Shown here: positions 1 to 8,201 of the stretch, one piece after another
How positions within the stretch are numbered: position 1 is the stretch's first letter
How the letters are laid out: the number at the start of each line of letters is the position of its first letter
DNA from: Nocardioides flavus (ex Wang et al. 2016)
GTDB lineage: Bacteria; Actinomycetota; Actinomycetes; Propionibacteriales; Nocardioidaceae
DNA: 64,000 bases
Assembly (NCBI RefSeq): GCF_014653115.1
Contig: NZ_BNAD01000014.1
Coordinates: forward strand, 1 to 64,000
Reading direction: 5' to 3'
Program-made: the position numbers and the translations under genes
The notes under the pieces: generated by a model
The model's database searches: none
What the model was told of the DNA's origin: nothing
The model's input: only the letters and a program-made list of their open reading frames with translations

Positions 1-96
1 CGCCTGCGGCAACCCCGCCATGTACGCCCGCTCAATCACCAACCGCTGATCCGCGGTCAACCTCACACCCGGCACGCGCCGCAACCTCTCACTCAC
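1..96 (-). CDS. Probable IS30-like transposase, N-terminal 32 codons only (runs off the left edge)
   Basis: Reading the minus strand from the GTG at 96 gives an open frame of 32 codons with no stop up to base 1. The residues around RLTADQRLVIERAYMAGLPQ look like the first helix-turn-helix of IS30-type transposases, which start with a short basic leader and then an LT-x-x-[EQ]R-x-x-I-E-x-x-x-x-x-G-x-[PS] helix. The catalytic DDE domain would lie outside the window, so the family call is an inference from about 30 residues. The frame starts only 42 bases from the stop of the acVLRF1 gene, and the intervening DNA holds two palindromes that could be the element end. It could instead be another HTH regulator. 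Confidence 0.4.
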   Translation of the reverse strand, partial: MSERLRRVPGVRLTADQRLVIERAYMAGLPQA

Positions 97-120
97 GATC
101 GAGTTGCAACAACCGGTTGA
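97..120. mobile_element. Possible insertion-sequence terminal region
   Basis: Between the putative transposase start and the acVLRF1 stop lie two adjacent 8-bp perfect palindromes, GTTGCAAC at 103-110 and AACCGGTT at 111-118. Palindromic, lower-GC sequence like this is unusual in this genome and would suit the terminal inverted repeat of an IS. The other end and the target duplication are outside the window, so this is tentative. Confidence 0.3.
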
Positions 121-137
121 GTTCGCCCGGGCGGAGG

Positions 138-743
138 TCAGGTGTTGACGACATTCACGGCGACCGCTTGGGTGTCGGCGATCGCCCGGTCGAGCACGGC
201 GCGGCGAGGGTCGGGCACGGCCAGCCACGGCTCGACGACGGTGAGGCCGCCGAGGCGGGGGTCGGCCAGCACGGCGTCCACCGCCGCGTGGTCGCCCCCG
301 GTGGACACCAGCCGTACGCCGCCCAGGATCCGTGCCGCGTGCTCGGCGGCAGCCTCGTACGCCTGCCGCGCCTGGTTGTCGCGGCGCCGCGCGAACCGCT
401 GCTGGCTCTGGCCGCCGGCCTTGGTGCGTCCCTGCACGTGCCGCTGGCCGACCTTGTGCTCGACGAGATCGCTCCCCCGCATCCGGGCGACGGCGAAGCC
501 ACCCTTGCGCACCAGCAGCACGCCCCACTCGTCCGGCGCGACCGCAGCTGCCGCGAAGGCGACCGCGTCTGGGTCGCCGGTGTACGGCGCGTCGAAAGGC
601 AGGCGGGCGGTGAAGTGCGAGCCGTCGACCGCGCGGCCGTGCAGTGCGCCGTCGGCCACCGAGAGCGTGGCACCGCCGTGCCCGGCCGTGAAGTTGTCGA
701 CCCACCGCTCCCAGCGAGCGGCGGGGACGAGGACGGCAGGCAT
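138..743 (-). CDS. acVLRF1-type peptidyl-tRNA hydrolase / release factor
   Basis: A 201-residue protein of the actinobacterial VLRF1 family, relatives of eukaryotic Vms1/ANKZF1. These enzymes cleave peptidyl-tRNA on stalled 50S subunits during ribosome-associated quality control. The diagnostic loop is visible at about residues 107-118 (TKAGGQSQQRF), followed by a basic helix (ARRRDNQARQ); the glutamine loop mimics the GGQ of eRF1. The N-terminal part holds the beta-rich section that carries LLVRKGGFAVARM. The start is the ATG at 743, two bases after the stop of the NYN gene, so the two genes are probably co-transcribed and coupled. A longer frame upstream overlaps the NYN gene and is not needed. 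The family call rests on motif recognition; length and the GGQ-like loop agree with the family. Confidence 0.8.
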   Translation of the reverse strand: MPAVLVPAARWERWVDNFTAGHGGATLSVADGALHGRAVDGSHFTARLPFDAPYTGDPDAVAFAAAAVAPDEWGVLLVRKGGFAVARMRGSDLVEHKVGQRHVQGRTKAGGQSQQRFARRRDNQARQAYEAAAEHAARILGGVRLVSTGGDHAAVDAVLADPRLGGLTVVEPWLAVPDPRRAVLDRAIADTQAVAVNVVNT

Positions 744-745
744 GG

Positions 746-1291
746 TCAGAGGAAGTCGAGCGGGTCGAACTCGTCGATCGGGATGACCCGGGTGCGCGGG
801 AGTGCGGAGTTGAAGGCGCCGAGGTCGTACTCGAGGTCGAAGATCCGCACGCCGGGCAGGTTGCGGAACTGCGAGTTGACGAACTCGGTGAAGCCGATGA
901 CGCCAACCTGCCGACTGCCGTCGCACAGCGCCGAGACCTGGTCGACGAAGTCACCGTCGTGGCTGACCAGCACCACGTCGGCGTCGCGGTCCACGAGGGC
1001 CTCGGCGGTGCGCTGGATGGCGATGTCGACGACCTTGCCCTCACCGCTCAGCGGGATCGGCTTGAAGCCGATCGCCAGCAGTGCCTGCACGAAGCTCGTG
1101 GGCAGCTCGGTGGTGGCCGCGAGGAAGAACAGGCCCGTGACGTCCTGGTCGAATGCCCGTTCGGCCCACTCCAGCAGCCGGTCCCAGCGGGGGCGCTCCT
1201 CCGGGCGGGGACGCCGACCCAGGATCGAGGTGCCCAGGGTGGCGTCGATGTTCTCCCCGTCGACGAGGAGGTAGGTCATCCGCTCGGCCAT
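746..1291 (-). CDS. NYN-domain (PIN-like) ribonuclease family protein
   Basis: A 181-residue protein with the NYN/PIN-like nuclease fold. An N-terminal strand with the acidic motif YLLVDGENID (about residues 7-16) and a central DVVLVSHDGDF segment give the conserved metal-binding aspartates. FFLAATTELP and QVGVIGFTEF fit the other core strands. Such proteins are probable RNases; the substrate is unknown. The ATG at 1291 was chosen because GGAGAG lies just upstream; an alternative ATG is 12 bases downstream. It is followed after two bases by the acVLRF1 gene, so a nuclease is paired with a ribosome-rescue factor, which hints at a shared role in stalled-translation or RNA quality control. That link is inference from position. 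Confidence 0.75.
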   Translation of the reverse strand: MAERMTYLLVDGENIDATLGTSILGRRPRPEERPRWDRLLEWAERAFDQDVTGLFFLAATTELPTSFVQALLAIGFKPIPLSGEGKVVDIAIQRTAEALVDRDADVVLVSHDGDFVDQVSALCDGSRQVGVIGFTEFVNSQFRNLPGVRIFDLEYDLGAFNSALPRTRVIPIDEFDPLDFL

Positions 1292-1322
1292 GCGAGGACT
1301 CTCCCACACCGCCGGGCCACGC

Positions 1323-1724
1323 TCAGGCCTGGTAGACGACCTTGAACGACTCGACGACCTCGTCACCGGTCACGGCGACGTCGGTCACCTCCACCAGCGC
1401 GCGCGGGACCCCGGCCCCGTCGCACAGGATCGACAGCACGCCGGTCTGTGGCAGCTCGCCGCCGTAGTCGGCCTCGGCGGCGCTCGTGCTCCCCCGCTCG
1501 TCGGCCAGCACTTGTGCGACGAAGGCGTCGGACTCCTCGGCCGAGTCGCCGTACGCCCAGGCCGGCGGCGGCACCGACTCGAGCGTCGTGGGGCCGAAGT
1601 AGGTAGGCGCGGCGTTGAGCTTGGCGTGGAAGCGCGCCAGGTCCCAGAAGACCCGCAGCTCCTCGTGGTCGAACGCGATCTCGCTGACCTCGACCGCGCT
1701 CGGGTCGACCTCGTGCTCGTCCAT
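1323..1724 (-). CDS. ASCH-domain protein
   Basis: 133 residues. After a short N-terminal region, the segment from about residue 55 (WAYGDSAEESDAFVAQVL) through SILCDGAGVPRALVEVTDV matches the pattern of ASCH domains: a GDS motif, then a short GLSI/D-G-x-G-x-P turn, then the strand ending in [EV]VTDV. ASCH domains are beta-barrels related to PUA and are thought to bind RNA; some hydrolyse N4-acetylcytidine. The usual catalytic Lys/Arg pattern after the alpha helix (G-R-K-T) is replaced here by ERGST, so activity is doubtful. TAGGCT sits six bases upstream of the ATG, so the gene is probably read from a leaderless transcript and not from the operon downstream of it. Confidence 0.7.
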   Translation of the reverse strand: MDEHEVDPSAVEVSEIAFDHEELRVFWDLARFHAKLNAAPTYFGPTTLESVPPPAWAYGDSAEESDAFVAQVLADERGSTSAAEADYGGELPQTGVLSILCDGAGVPRALVEVTDVAVTGDEVVESFKVVYQA

Positions 1725-1759
1725 GGGCGCAGCCTAGCCAGACGCCGGGTGACCGGGCC

Positions 1760-2542
1760 TCAGGCCACGGCGGCCGCGTACGCCGCAAACTCGCGTGCCG
1801 CCTCCATCGCGCCCGGCGGTGGCGCGTCCAGCGGGTCGAGGCCGCGGTCGCGGTCGGCGAGCACCTGCTGGAGCAGCGGGCGCCAGCCGGGATCGCCGTG
1901 CACCATCACCCAGCGCAGCGCGTCGCGCTTGCTGGCCACCCGTCCGGTGCGCACGGTGTAGAGGCTCCGGCACGCCTGCACGACGAGGTAGCGCTGGCAC
2001 CACGCGACGGTCGGAGGGCACCACGCCTCGACCTCCTCGCTCAGGGTCGCCAGGGTCGTGCGGGCCCGCTCGCGCAGGACCTCGTCGGGCACCGGGTCCA
2101 TCAGCTGCGCCGGGCACGGGCCGACCAGCGTGATGCCGTGCTCGCGCACGATCCACCGCGTCCACGGCTGGTTGCAGTGCTCGGACCACTCCATCTCGTC
2201 GGAGCCGTGGTCGACGTGGAGCCAGGGTCGTCCGAGCCCCGCGGTCGAGCGCAGGTCGGCGGCGACGGCGTACGAACCCTCGAGGTGCCGGTGCCAGAAG
2301 CCGTCGCGGTGCGGGAGCTCGCGGTGCAACGCACGCAGCGCGGCCTCCTGGCCGGCGTCGGGTCGCTCCCTGACCACGACGAGGAAGTCGCAGTCGCTGT
2401 GCCGGTCGCCCGCGCCGAGGGCGAAGGAACCCTGGAGGTACGCCCCGACGAACGAGCCTCCCAGCGCGGACTGCGCACCGGTGACGAGGTCGTGGAGCAC
2501 GCCGTTGAGGTCGGCGTAGCGCGTCGGGTGGGGGTTCAGCAC
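1760..2542 (-). CDS. AadA-like nucleotidyltransferase with DUF4111-type C-terminal domain
   Basis: 260 residues from the GTG at 2542. The N-terminal third has the nucleotidyltransferase signature GSFALGAGDRHSDCDFLVV (glycine-serine followed by D-x-D metal ligands). The C-terminal half has the helical domain typical of streptomycin/spectinomycin adenylyltransferases (CQRYLVVQACRSLYT, then SKRDALRWV). The family transfers AMP to aminoglycosides; chromosomal actinobacterial copies often have no proven resistance role. I chose the GTG because CACACT lies exactly six bases upstream, as for many leaderless genes in this window. An in-frame GTG at 2578 would add 12 residues with no such signal. It is transcribed away from the beta-propeller gene at 2649. 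Confidence 0.65.
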   Translation of the reverse strand: MLNPHPTRYADLNGVLHDLVTGAQSALGGSFVGAYLQGSFALGAGDRHSDCDFLVVVRERPDAGQEAALRALHRELPHRDGFWHRHLEGSYAVAADLRSTAGLGRPWLHVDHGSDEMEWSEHCNQPWTRWIVREHGITLVGPCPAQLMDPVPDEVLRERARTTLATLSEEVEAWCPPTVAWCQRYLVVQACRSLYTVRTGRVASKRDALRWVMVHGDPGWRPLLQQVLADRDRGLDPLDAPPPGAMEAAREFAAYAAAVA

Positions 2543-2648
2543 GGTTGGAGTGTGCGCCTCGCACGGCGGCGGCGCCACGCAATATCCGAGCCTCCGTCTG
2601 GGGCCCGCGGGCTACCGTCGAAGGTCCCCCAACGATCCGGAGGTCCTC

Positions 2649-3608
2649 ATGCGTCGTCTCCTCGTCACCCTCACCGCGGCCGCCCTCGGCGTGACCCTGT
2701 CACCCGTCCCGACCGCCACCGGCGCCACCGCCCCACCTAACGGCACGTTCCCCGCCCGTATCGAGCTGCCGGACGGCTTCCAGCCCGAGGGCATCGCGCT
2801 CGGCCCCGGCCCGACCGCCTGGTTCGGCTCGCGGGCCGACGGCGACATCTACGAGGTCTCGTTGCGGACCGGCGAGGGCCGGGTGATCAGCGAGGGTCCC
2901 GGGACCCCGTCGGTCGGGATGAAGTCCGACCAGCAGGGACGCCTGTACGTCGCGGGAGGCAGCTCGGGCACCGCGCGCATCATCGACACCGAGACCGGCG
3001 CGGTCCTGGCCGACCGCACCCTGACCACGGGTGCGAGCTTCGTCAACGACGTCGTCCTCACCCGCAGCGCCGCGTGGTTCACCGACTCCTCCCAGGCCCA
3101 GCTCTACCGCGTCGACCGCGGAGCCGAGGGCGAGCCGGGGACTGCGACCACCACCCTGCCGCTCACCGGCGACTGGCAGCAGGTCGCCGGCTTCAACGCC
3201 AACGGCATCAGCACCACGCCGACCGGCCGCGCCCTGCTGGTGGTCAACTCCACGACCGGGCTCCTCTACCGCGTCGACCCGGCCACCGGGGAGGCGACGC
3301 AGGCCGACCTCGGTGGTGCCTCCCTCACCATGGCCGACGGCATGCTGCGCCACGGACGCACCCTGTACGTCGTGCGCAACCGGATCAACGAGGTGGCGGT
3401 CCTGCGGCTCTCGCGCACCGGGCTGAGCGGACGGCTCGTGCGGACGATCACCGCCGACGACCTGCCGGCCTCGACGTCCTTCGACGTGCCGACCACGGTC
3501 GCGCGGTTCGGCTCGCACCTCTACCTGCCGAACGCACGGTTCAGCACACCGCCCACGCCGACCACCGACTACTGGGTGACCAAGGTGCGGGCCAAGGCCG
3601 GCGACTGA
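2649..3608 (+). CDS. Secreted SMP-30/gluconolactonase-like beta-propeller protein
   Basis: 319 residues beginning with a Sec signal peptide: MRR, a hydrophobic stretch LLVTLTAAALGVTL, and cleavage expected near ATGA at about residue 26. The mature part has repeated propeller blades (PEGIALGPGPTAWFG, QGRLYVAGGSSGTA, NGISTTPTGRALLVV, LYVVRNRINEVAVL), like SMP-30/LRE or Vgb-type six-bladed propellers. No catalytic residues could be assigned, so substrate and reaction are unknown. The start is supported by GGAGG seven bases upstream at 2639-2643. A TACCGT -10-like hexamer near 2613 lies in the region shared with the divergent nucleotidyltransferase gene. It stands alone, facing the end of sufT. 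Confidence 0.7.
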   Translation: MRRLLVTLTAAALGVTLSPVPTATGATAPPNGTFPARIELPDGFQPEGIALGPGPTAWFGSRADGDIYEVSLRTGEGRVISEGPGTPSVGMKSDQQGRLYVAGGSSGTARIIDTETGAVLADRTLTTGASFVNDVVLTRSAAWFTDSSQAQLYRVDRGAEGEPGTATTTLPLTGDWQQVAGFNANGISTTPTGRALLVVNSTTGLLYRVDPATGEATQADLGGASLTMADGMLRHGRTLYVVRNRINEVAVLRLSRTGLSGRLVRTITADDLPASTSFDVPTTVARFGSHLYLPNARFSTPPTPTTDYWVTKVRAKAGD

Positions 3609-3636
3609 CCTCAAAAAGGTTTCGAGCCGCCCGACC

Positions 3637-4029
3637 TCAGACGTTGAACCCGAGGGCGCGCAGCTGCTCGCGACCGTCCTCGGTGATCTTGTCCGGCCCC
3701 CACGGCGGCATCCAGACCCAGTTGATCGCGACGTCACCGACCAGGCCCTCGAGCGCGGACTCGGTCTGGTCGGTGATGACGTCGGTCAGCGGGCAGGCCG
3801 CGGAGGTCAGCGTCATGTCGAGCACGGCGTTGCTGTGCTCGTCGAGGTGCACGTCGTAGACCAGGCCGAGGTCCACGACGTTGATCCCGAGCTCGGGGTC
3901 GACGACGTCCTTCATGGCCTCGGTGACGTCCTCGACGGTCACCGTCGACGTGCCACCACCCTGAGCACCCTGGGTGGCCTCGGGGACCTCGGGGAGGTCG
4001 GAGTGATCGGGCTGCTGGGACTCGCTCAT
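3637..4029 (-). CDS. sufT: SufT: MIP18/DUF59 iron-sulfur maturation factor
   Basis: 130 residues: a low-complexity, acidic N-terminal tail of about 30 residues, then a complete DUF59 (MIP18) domain. Hallmarks are VTEAMKDVVDPELGINVVDLGLVYDV, the central TSAACPLTDV loop carrying the conserved cysteine, and the NWVWMPPWGPDKI end. DUF59 proteins help deliver Fe-S clusters to client enzymes. Its ATG overlaps the sufU stop in an ATGA arrangement, so it is the last, translationally coupled gene of the SUF operon. The order sufS-sufU-sufT is standard in Actinobacteria. Confidence 0.92.
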   Translation of the reverse strand: MSESQQPDHSDLPEVPEATQGAQGGGTSTVTVEDVTEAMKDVVDPELGINVVDLGLVYDVHLDEHSNAVLDMTLTSAACPLTDVITDQTESALEGLVGDVAINWVWMPPWGPDKITEDGREQLRALGFNV

Positions 4030-4493
4030 GCGGTCTCTCCTTGTGTCTGGGCCTGGCTGGTCGCGTCCTTCCACGCCATCCAGGAGAGCAGGGCGCACTT
4101 CACGCGCGCGGGGAACTTGGCGACGCCGGCGAAGGCGATCCCGTCCTCGAGGACGTCCTCGTCGGGTTCGACCTGCCCCTTGCCCTGCATGAGCTCGAGG
4201 AAGGTCTGGTGGATGGTCATCGCCTCGTCCACCGGCTTGCCGATGACGAGGTCGGTCAGCACGGACGCCGACGCCTGCGAGATCGAGCAGCCGACGGAGT
4301 CGTACGACACGTCCTCGACCACGGCGCCGTCGGCACTGTCGACGAGGTGCACGCGCAACGTCACCTCGTCGCCGCACGTCGGGTTGACGTGGTGCACCTC
4401 GGCCTCGAAGGGGTCACGAAGCCCCTTGTGGTGCGGGTTCTTGTAGTGGTCCAGGATGATCTCCTGGTAGAGCGCGTCGAGATCTGTGCTCAT
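4026..4493 (-). CDS. sufU: SufU: Fe-S assembly sulfur-transfer protein
   Basis: 155 residues, the IscU-like SufU of Gram-positive bacteria. The zinc/sulfur-transfer ligands are visible at C40 and D42 (PTCGDE), C69 (SVGCSIS) and C133 (RVKCALLSW). SufU accepts the persulfide from SufS by zinc-ligand swapping and passes it to SufBCD. The insert between the second and third cysteine is the feature that separates SufU from IscU and is present here. It starts one base after the sufS stop and ends overlapping the sufT start (ATGA), so it is tightly coupled in the SUF operon. Confidence 0.95.
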   Translation of the reverse strand: MSTDLDALYQEIILDHYKNPHHKGLRDPFEAEVHHVNPTCGDEVTLRVHLVDSADGAVVEDVSYDSVGCSISQASASVLTDLVIGKPVDEAMTIHQTFLELMQGKGQVEPDEDVLEDGIAFAGVAKFPARVKCALLSWMAWKDATSQAQTQGETA

Positions 4494-4494
4494 C

Positions 4495-5730
4495 TCAGCC
4501 CACCTTGAAATAGCTGCGGGTGTGGTGGAGGCCCTCGACCAGCGCGTCGATCTCGGCCGGCGTCGTGTAGAGGTACGACGACATCCGCGTCGAGCTCTGC
4601 ACGCCGTAGCGCGCGTGCGCGGGCTTGGCGCAGTGGTGCCCGGCGCGGACCGCGACGCCGCGCGAGTCCAGCACCTGGGCGATGTCGTGCGGGTGCACGC
4701 CGTCGAGCTCGAACGAGATCGCGCCACCGCGCTCGGCGGCGTCCAGCGGCCCCAGCACCGTCAGGCCCGGCACGGACTGCAGGCCCTCGAGGGCGTACGC
4801 CGTGATCGCCTGCTCGTGCCGGTGGATCGCCTCCAGCCCGACGTGGCCGAGGTAGTCGACCGCCGCACCGAGGCCGACGGCCTCGACGATCGGGGGCGTG
4901 CCCGCCTCGAACCGGTGCGGCGCCTTGGCGTAGGTCGAGCGCGCCATCGTCACGGTCTCGATCATCTCGCCGCCTCCGTGGAACGGGGGCAGCTCGTTGA
5001 GCAGCGCCTCCCGGCCCCACAGCACGCCGATGCCGGTCGGACCGCACACCTTGTGGCCGGTGAAGACCAGGAAGTCGCAGTCGACCGCCTGCACGTCGAC
5101 CGGCAGCTGGGGCGCGGCCTGCGAGGCGTCGATGACCGACCAGGCCCCGACCGCCTTCGCCCGGGCGCACAGGTCGGTGACGGGGTTGATCGTGCCGAGC
5201 ATGTTGGAGACCCAGGTGAAGGCCACCACCTTGGTGTTCTCGTCGACGAGCTGGTCGGCGTTGCCGAGGTCGAGCCGGCCGTCGTCGGTCAGGCCGAACC
5301 AGCGCAGCTCGGCGCCCGCCCGCTCGCACGCGAGCTGCCACGACACGATGTTGGAGTGGTGCTCCATCTCGGTGATGACGACGTTGTCGCCCGGGGCGAG
5401 CTCGATCGTGCGGGCCAGCAGGTTGAGCGCCTCCGTGGCGTTCTTGGTGAAGACCACCTCGTTGCGCGAGGGCGCGTTGAGGAAGGCCGCCACCTGGTCG
5501 CGCGCACCTTCGTACGCCTCGGTCGCCTCCGCACCGAGCTGGTGCATCGCCCGGGCGATGTTGGCGTTGTGCCGCTCGAGGTGGTCCACCATCGTGTCGA
5601 TGACGACCTGCGGCTTCTGCGAGGTGTTGGCGCTGTCGAGGTAGACCAGCGGCACTCCGCCCGCGAGCGTGCGCTCGAGGATCGGGAAGTCCTTGCGGAT
5701 CACGTCGAGATCCGGGAGCAGTCCTTCCAT
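4495..5730 (-). CDS. sufS: SufS: group II cysteine desulfurase
   Basis: 411 residues, a PLP-dependent desulfurase that takes sulfur from cysteine for Fe-S assembly. The Schiff-base lysine is K227 in FTGHKVCGP, and the active-site cysteine that carries the persulfide is C367 in VRAGHHCAKP. EMEHHSN holds the PLP-stacking histidine. RTEV-type group II features and length agree with SufS, not IscS. The ATG at 5730 follows AAAGGA at a good distance; a TTG two codons earlier would sit too close to that site. It lies 108 bases after sufC, the widest gap in the operon, so an internal promoter is possible. sufU follows immediately. Confidence 0.95.
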   Translation of the reverse strand: MEGLLPDLDVIRKDFPILERTLAGGVPLVYLDSANTSQKPQVVIDTMVDHLERHNANIARAMHQLGAEATEAYEGARDQVAAFLNAPSRNEVVFTKNATEALNLLARTIELAPGDNVVITEMEHHSNIVSWQLACERAGAELRWFGLTDDGRLDLGNADQLVDENTKVVAFTWVSNMLGTINPVTDLCARAKAVGAWSVIDASQAAPQLPVDVQAVDCDFLVFTGHKVCGPTGIGVLWGREALLNELPPFHGGGEMIETVTMARSTYAKAPHRFEAGTPPIVEAVGLGAAVDYLGHVGLEAIHRHEQAITAYALEGLQSVPGLTVLGPLDAAERGGAISFELDGVHPHDIAQVLDSRGVAVRAGHHCAKPAHARYGVQSSTRMSSYLYTTPAEIDALVEGLHHTRSYFKVG

Positions 5731-5838
5731 GATCAATCCTTTCTGCGGTGGGAGAAGTGGTGCTGGTCAAGGCGGAGGAGCGAAGGCGACCTTTGAGCGG
5801 AGCGGGTCGTCGAGCGAGACAACGCAGCCCAGCGCCGC

Positions 5839-6603
5839 TTATCGCGCCGCAGGGGCCTTGAGGTACTTGTCGTAGCCCTCAGCCTCGAGCTGGTCCGCGA
5901 GCTCCTTGCCGCCGGACTCGGCGACCCGGCCGTCGACGAAGACGTGGACGAAGTCGGGCTCGATGTAGCGCAGGATGCGGGTGTAGTGCGTGATGAGCAG
6001 GACGCCCTTGCCCTCGCGCTCGCGGAAGCGGTTCACGCCCTCGGACACGATCTTCAGCGCGTCGATGTCGAGGCCGGAGTCGGTCTCGTCGAGCACCGCG
6101 ACCTTGGGGTCGAGCAGGTCGAGCTGGGCGATCTCGTGACGCTTCTTCTCGCCACCGGAGAAGCCCTCGTTGACCGAGCGCTGGGAGAAGGAGGAGTCGA
6201 GGTTGAGAGCCTCGAGGGCGCTGTTGACGTCCTTGACCCAGGTGCGCAGCTTGGGGGCCTCGCCGTCGATGGCGGTCTTGGCCGTGCGCAGGAAGTTCGC
6301 GACGGACACACCCGGCACCTCGACGGGGTACTGCATCGCGAGGAACAGGCCGGCGCGGGCACGCTCGTCGACGGAGAGCCCGAGGATGTCCTGACCGTCG
6401 AGGGTCACCGAGCCGCTGGTGATCGTGTACTTGGGGTGACCGGCGATGGAGTAGGCCAGGGTCGACTTGCCGGAGCCGTTGGGACCCATGATGGCGTGGG
6501 TCTCGCCCTCGTTGATGGTGAGGGTGACGCCCTTGAGGATCTCCTTGGGGCCGTCCTCGGTCTCGACGCTGGCGTGGAGGTCGGTGATGACGAGCTTGCT
6601 CAT
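5839..6603 (-). CDS. sufC: SufC: Fe-S assembly ATPase
   Basis: 254 residues, the soluble ABC-type ATPase of the SufBCD scaffold. Walker A is at residues 40-48 (GPNGSGKST), the signature is FSGGEKKR, and Walker B is AVLDETDSGLD. The unusual signature and the D-E-T-D-S-G-L-D sequence are typical of SufC. ATP binding drives the conformational change in SufB-SufD that exposes the nascent-cluster site. Its ATG overlaps the stop of the Rieske ferredoxin gene upstream (ATGA), giving coupled translation. Confidence 0.96.
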   Translation of the reverse strand: MSKLVITDLHASVETEDGPKEILKGVTLTINEGETHAIMGPNGSGKSTLAYSIAGHPKYTITSGSVTLDGQDILGLSVDERARAGLFLAMQYPVEVPGVSVANFLRTAKTAIDGEAPKLRTWVKDVNSALEALNLDSSFSQRSVNEGFSGGEKKRHEIAQLDLLDPKVAVLDETDSGLDIDALKIVSEGVNRFREREGKGVLLITHYTRILRYIEPDFVHVFVDGRVAESGGKELADQLEAEGYDKYLKAPAAR

Positions 6604-6935
6604 GCGGGGGTGACTCCGTTCAGGGTGGTCTCGGTGTCGACGTAGACATCAGTGCCTCGTACGTCGACGGGGAAGGTGGCGACCGGCTCGGTCGCCGGGA
6701 GGTTGGTGGGCTTGCCGGTGCGCAGGTCGAACATCGACCCGTGCAACCAGCACTCGATCTGGCAGTTGGCGACCTCGCCCTCGCTGAGGGCGACCTCGGC
6801 GTGGCTGCAGGTGTTCTCGAGGGCGAAGACCTCGTCGCCGTCGCGGGCGATGGCGACGTCGTAGCGGCCCAGGGTGACCGCCAGCGCCTCGTCGGTCGGG
6901 ACCTCGTCCAGCGAGCAGGCGCGCTCGAAGGTCAT
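6600..6935 (-). CDS. Rieske-type [2Fe-2S] ferredoxin of the SUF operon
   Basis: 111 residues, a small soluble Rieske ferredoxin like those of non-haem dioxygenases. The cluster ligands are C43 and H45 (TCSHAEV) and C62 and H65 (ECWLHGS). It sits between sufD and sufC with ATGA overlaps at both ends, the usual place for this gene in actinobacterial SUF operons. It probably supplies electrons for cluster assembly or is itself an early client; the exact role is not known. No membrane anchor or signal peptide is present, unlike the exported Rieske protein at 37550. Confidence 0.9.
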   Translation of the reverse strand: MTFERACSLDEVPTDEALAVTLGRYDVAIARDGDEVFALENTCSHAEVALSEGEVANCQIECWLHGSMFDLRTGKPTNLPATEPVATFPVDVRGTDVYVDTETTLNGVTPA

Positions 6936-8158
6936 CGCGCGTCCTGACCGAAGGCGGCGAGCGAGCCGACGTCCTTCAGCACGTTCTTGGCAAGCTCCGC
7001 CTCGACGGTGGACAGGAGACGCTGCTCGATGGAGGGCACGCCGACCTGGCGGATCAGGTCGTTGAAGAAGCCGTGCACGACCAGGCGCTGCGCCTCCTGC
7101 TCGGAGACGCCACGCGACTGCAGGTAGAAGAGCTGGTTGTCGTCGAACCGCGCGGTGGCCGAGGCGTGGCCGGCACCCTCGATCTCGCCGGTCTCGATCT
7201 CCAGGTTGGGGATCGAGTCAGCCTGGCACCCGTCGGTGAGGACGAGGTTGCGGTTCTCCTCGTAGGTCTCGATGCCCTCGGCGACCTTGCGGATCAGCAC
7301 GTTGCCGACCCACACGGTGTGTGCCTTCTCGCCCTGCAGCGCGCCCTTGTAGACAGCGTGCGACTTGGTGCGCGGGGCGGTGTGGTCGGCGAAGATCCGG
7401 TGCTCGATGTGCTGGCCGGCATCGGCGAAGTAGAGGCCGAGGAGCTCCGCGGAGCCGCCCGGGCCGTCGTAGGTGACGTTGGCGTCCATCCGGACCAGGT
7501 CGCCGCCGAAGGAGATCGCGGCGTGCTTGTACGACGCGTCGCGGCCGACCCGGGCCTGGTGGTGCGAGAGGTGGACGGCGTCGTCTGCCCAGTCCTGGAT
7601 GGAGACGACCGTGACGTCGGCGCCGTCGCCCACGGCGATCTCGACGACCGCGGCGATGGTGGAGGAGCCCGTGTGGTTGAGCACCACGATCGCCTTGCTG
7701 TGGGCTCCGAAGCGCAGCGCCACGTGACCGGCCTCGGTGACGGAGACGTCCGTGCCGTCCAGGTCGACCACGATCGGCTCGGCGACCTCGGTTTCGGCGG
7801 GCACGTCGACCAGCAGGCTCGCGGGGACCTCGGCGAGGACGCGGGCGGCCCAGCGGGTGTTGGGCACAAGGCCGGAGATGCCGCGCAGGGCACGGGCCTC
7901 GTCGCCCGACACGCCCTCGACGCGGACCCCGGCGGGGGTGTTCCAGGTGCACGAGGTCGCCGAGCGCATGAACTCGGCGTCGGCGTGCAGGCCCTTGAGC
8001 CGCTTGAGCGGCGTGAAGCGCCAGATCTCCTCGCGCCCCGTCGGGACCTCGTGGTCGGCGACGTCGAACGAGCCGGCAGGGTGGAGGTGGCTCTCCACCT
8101 TGTCGGGCTCGGGGGTCTGCTCCAGCGCGGAGCGGACGGAATCGGTGGTGACGGTCAA
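6932..8158 (-). CDS. sufD: SufD: Fe-S scaffold subunit
   Basis: 408 residues, the SufB paralogue that forms the SufBC2D scaffold. The C-terminal right-handed beta-helix region includes SHAVYKGALQGEKAHTVWVGNVLI and the conserved histidine/aspartate strip ENRNLVLTDGCQADSIPNLEIETGEIEGAGHAS (quoted in pieces here: ENRNLVLTDG, QADSIPNLEI, GAGHAS). The end segment SRGVSEQEAQRLVVHGFF is diagnostic. The ATG at 8158 has no strong ribosome site but follows sufB by 43 bases. The 3' end overlaps the Rieske ferredoxin gene by four bases. Confidence 0.95.
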   Translation of the reverse strand: MTVTTDSVRSALEQTPEPDKVESHLHPAGSFDVADHEVPTGREEIWRFTPLKRLKGLHADAEFMRSATSCTWNTPAGVRVEGVSGDEARALRGISGLVPNTRWAARVLAEVPASLLVDVPAETEVAEPIVVDLDGTDVSVTEAGHVALRFGAHSKAIVVLNHTGSSTIAAVVEIAVGDGADVTVVSIQDWADDAVHLSHHQARVGRDASYKHAAISFGGDLVRMDANVTYDGPGGSAELLGLYFADAGQHIEHRIFADHTAPRTKSHAVYKGALQGEKAHTVWVGNVLIRKVAEGIETYEENRNLVLTDGCQADSIPNLEIETGEIEGAGHASATARFDDNQLFYLQSRGVSEQEAQRLVVHGFFNDLIRQVGVPSIEQRLLSTVEAELAKNVLKDVGSLAAFGQDAR

Positions 8159-8201
8159 GGCTCTACTTTCTACGGTCGGGTGCGGAGCGGGGCGGTCGGG
8201 A

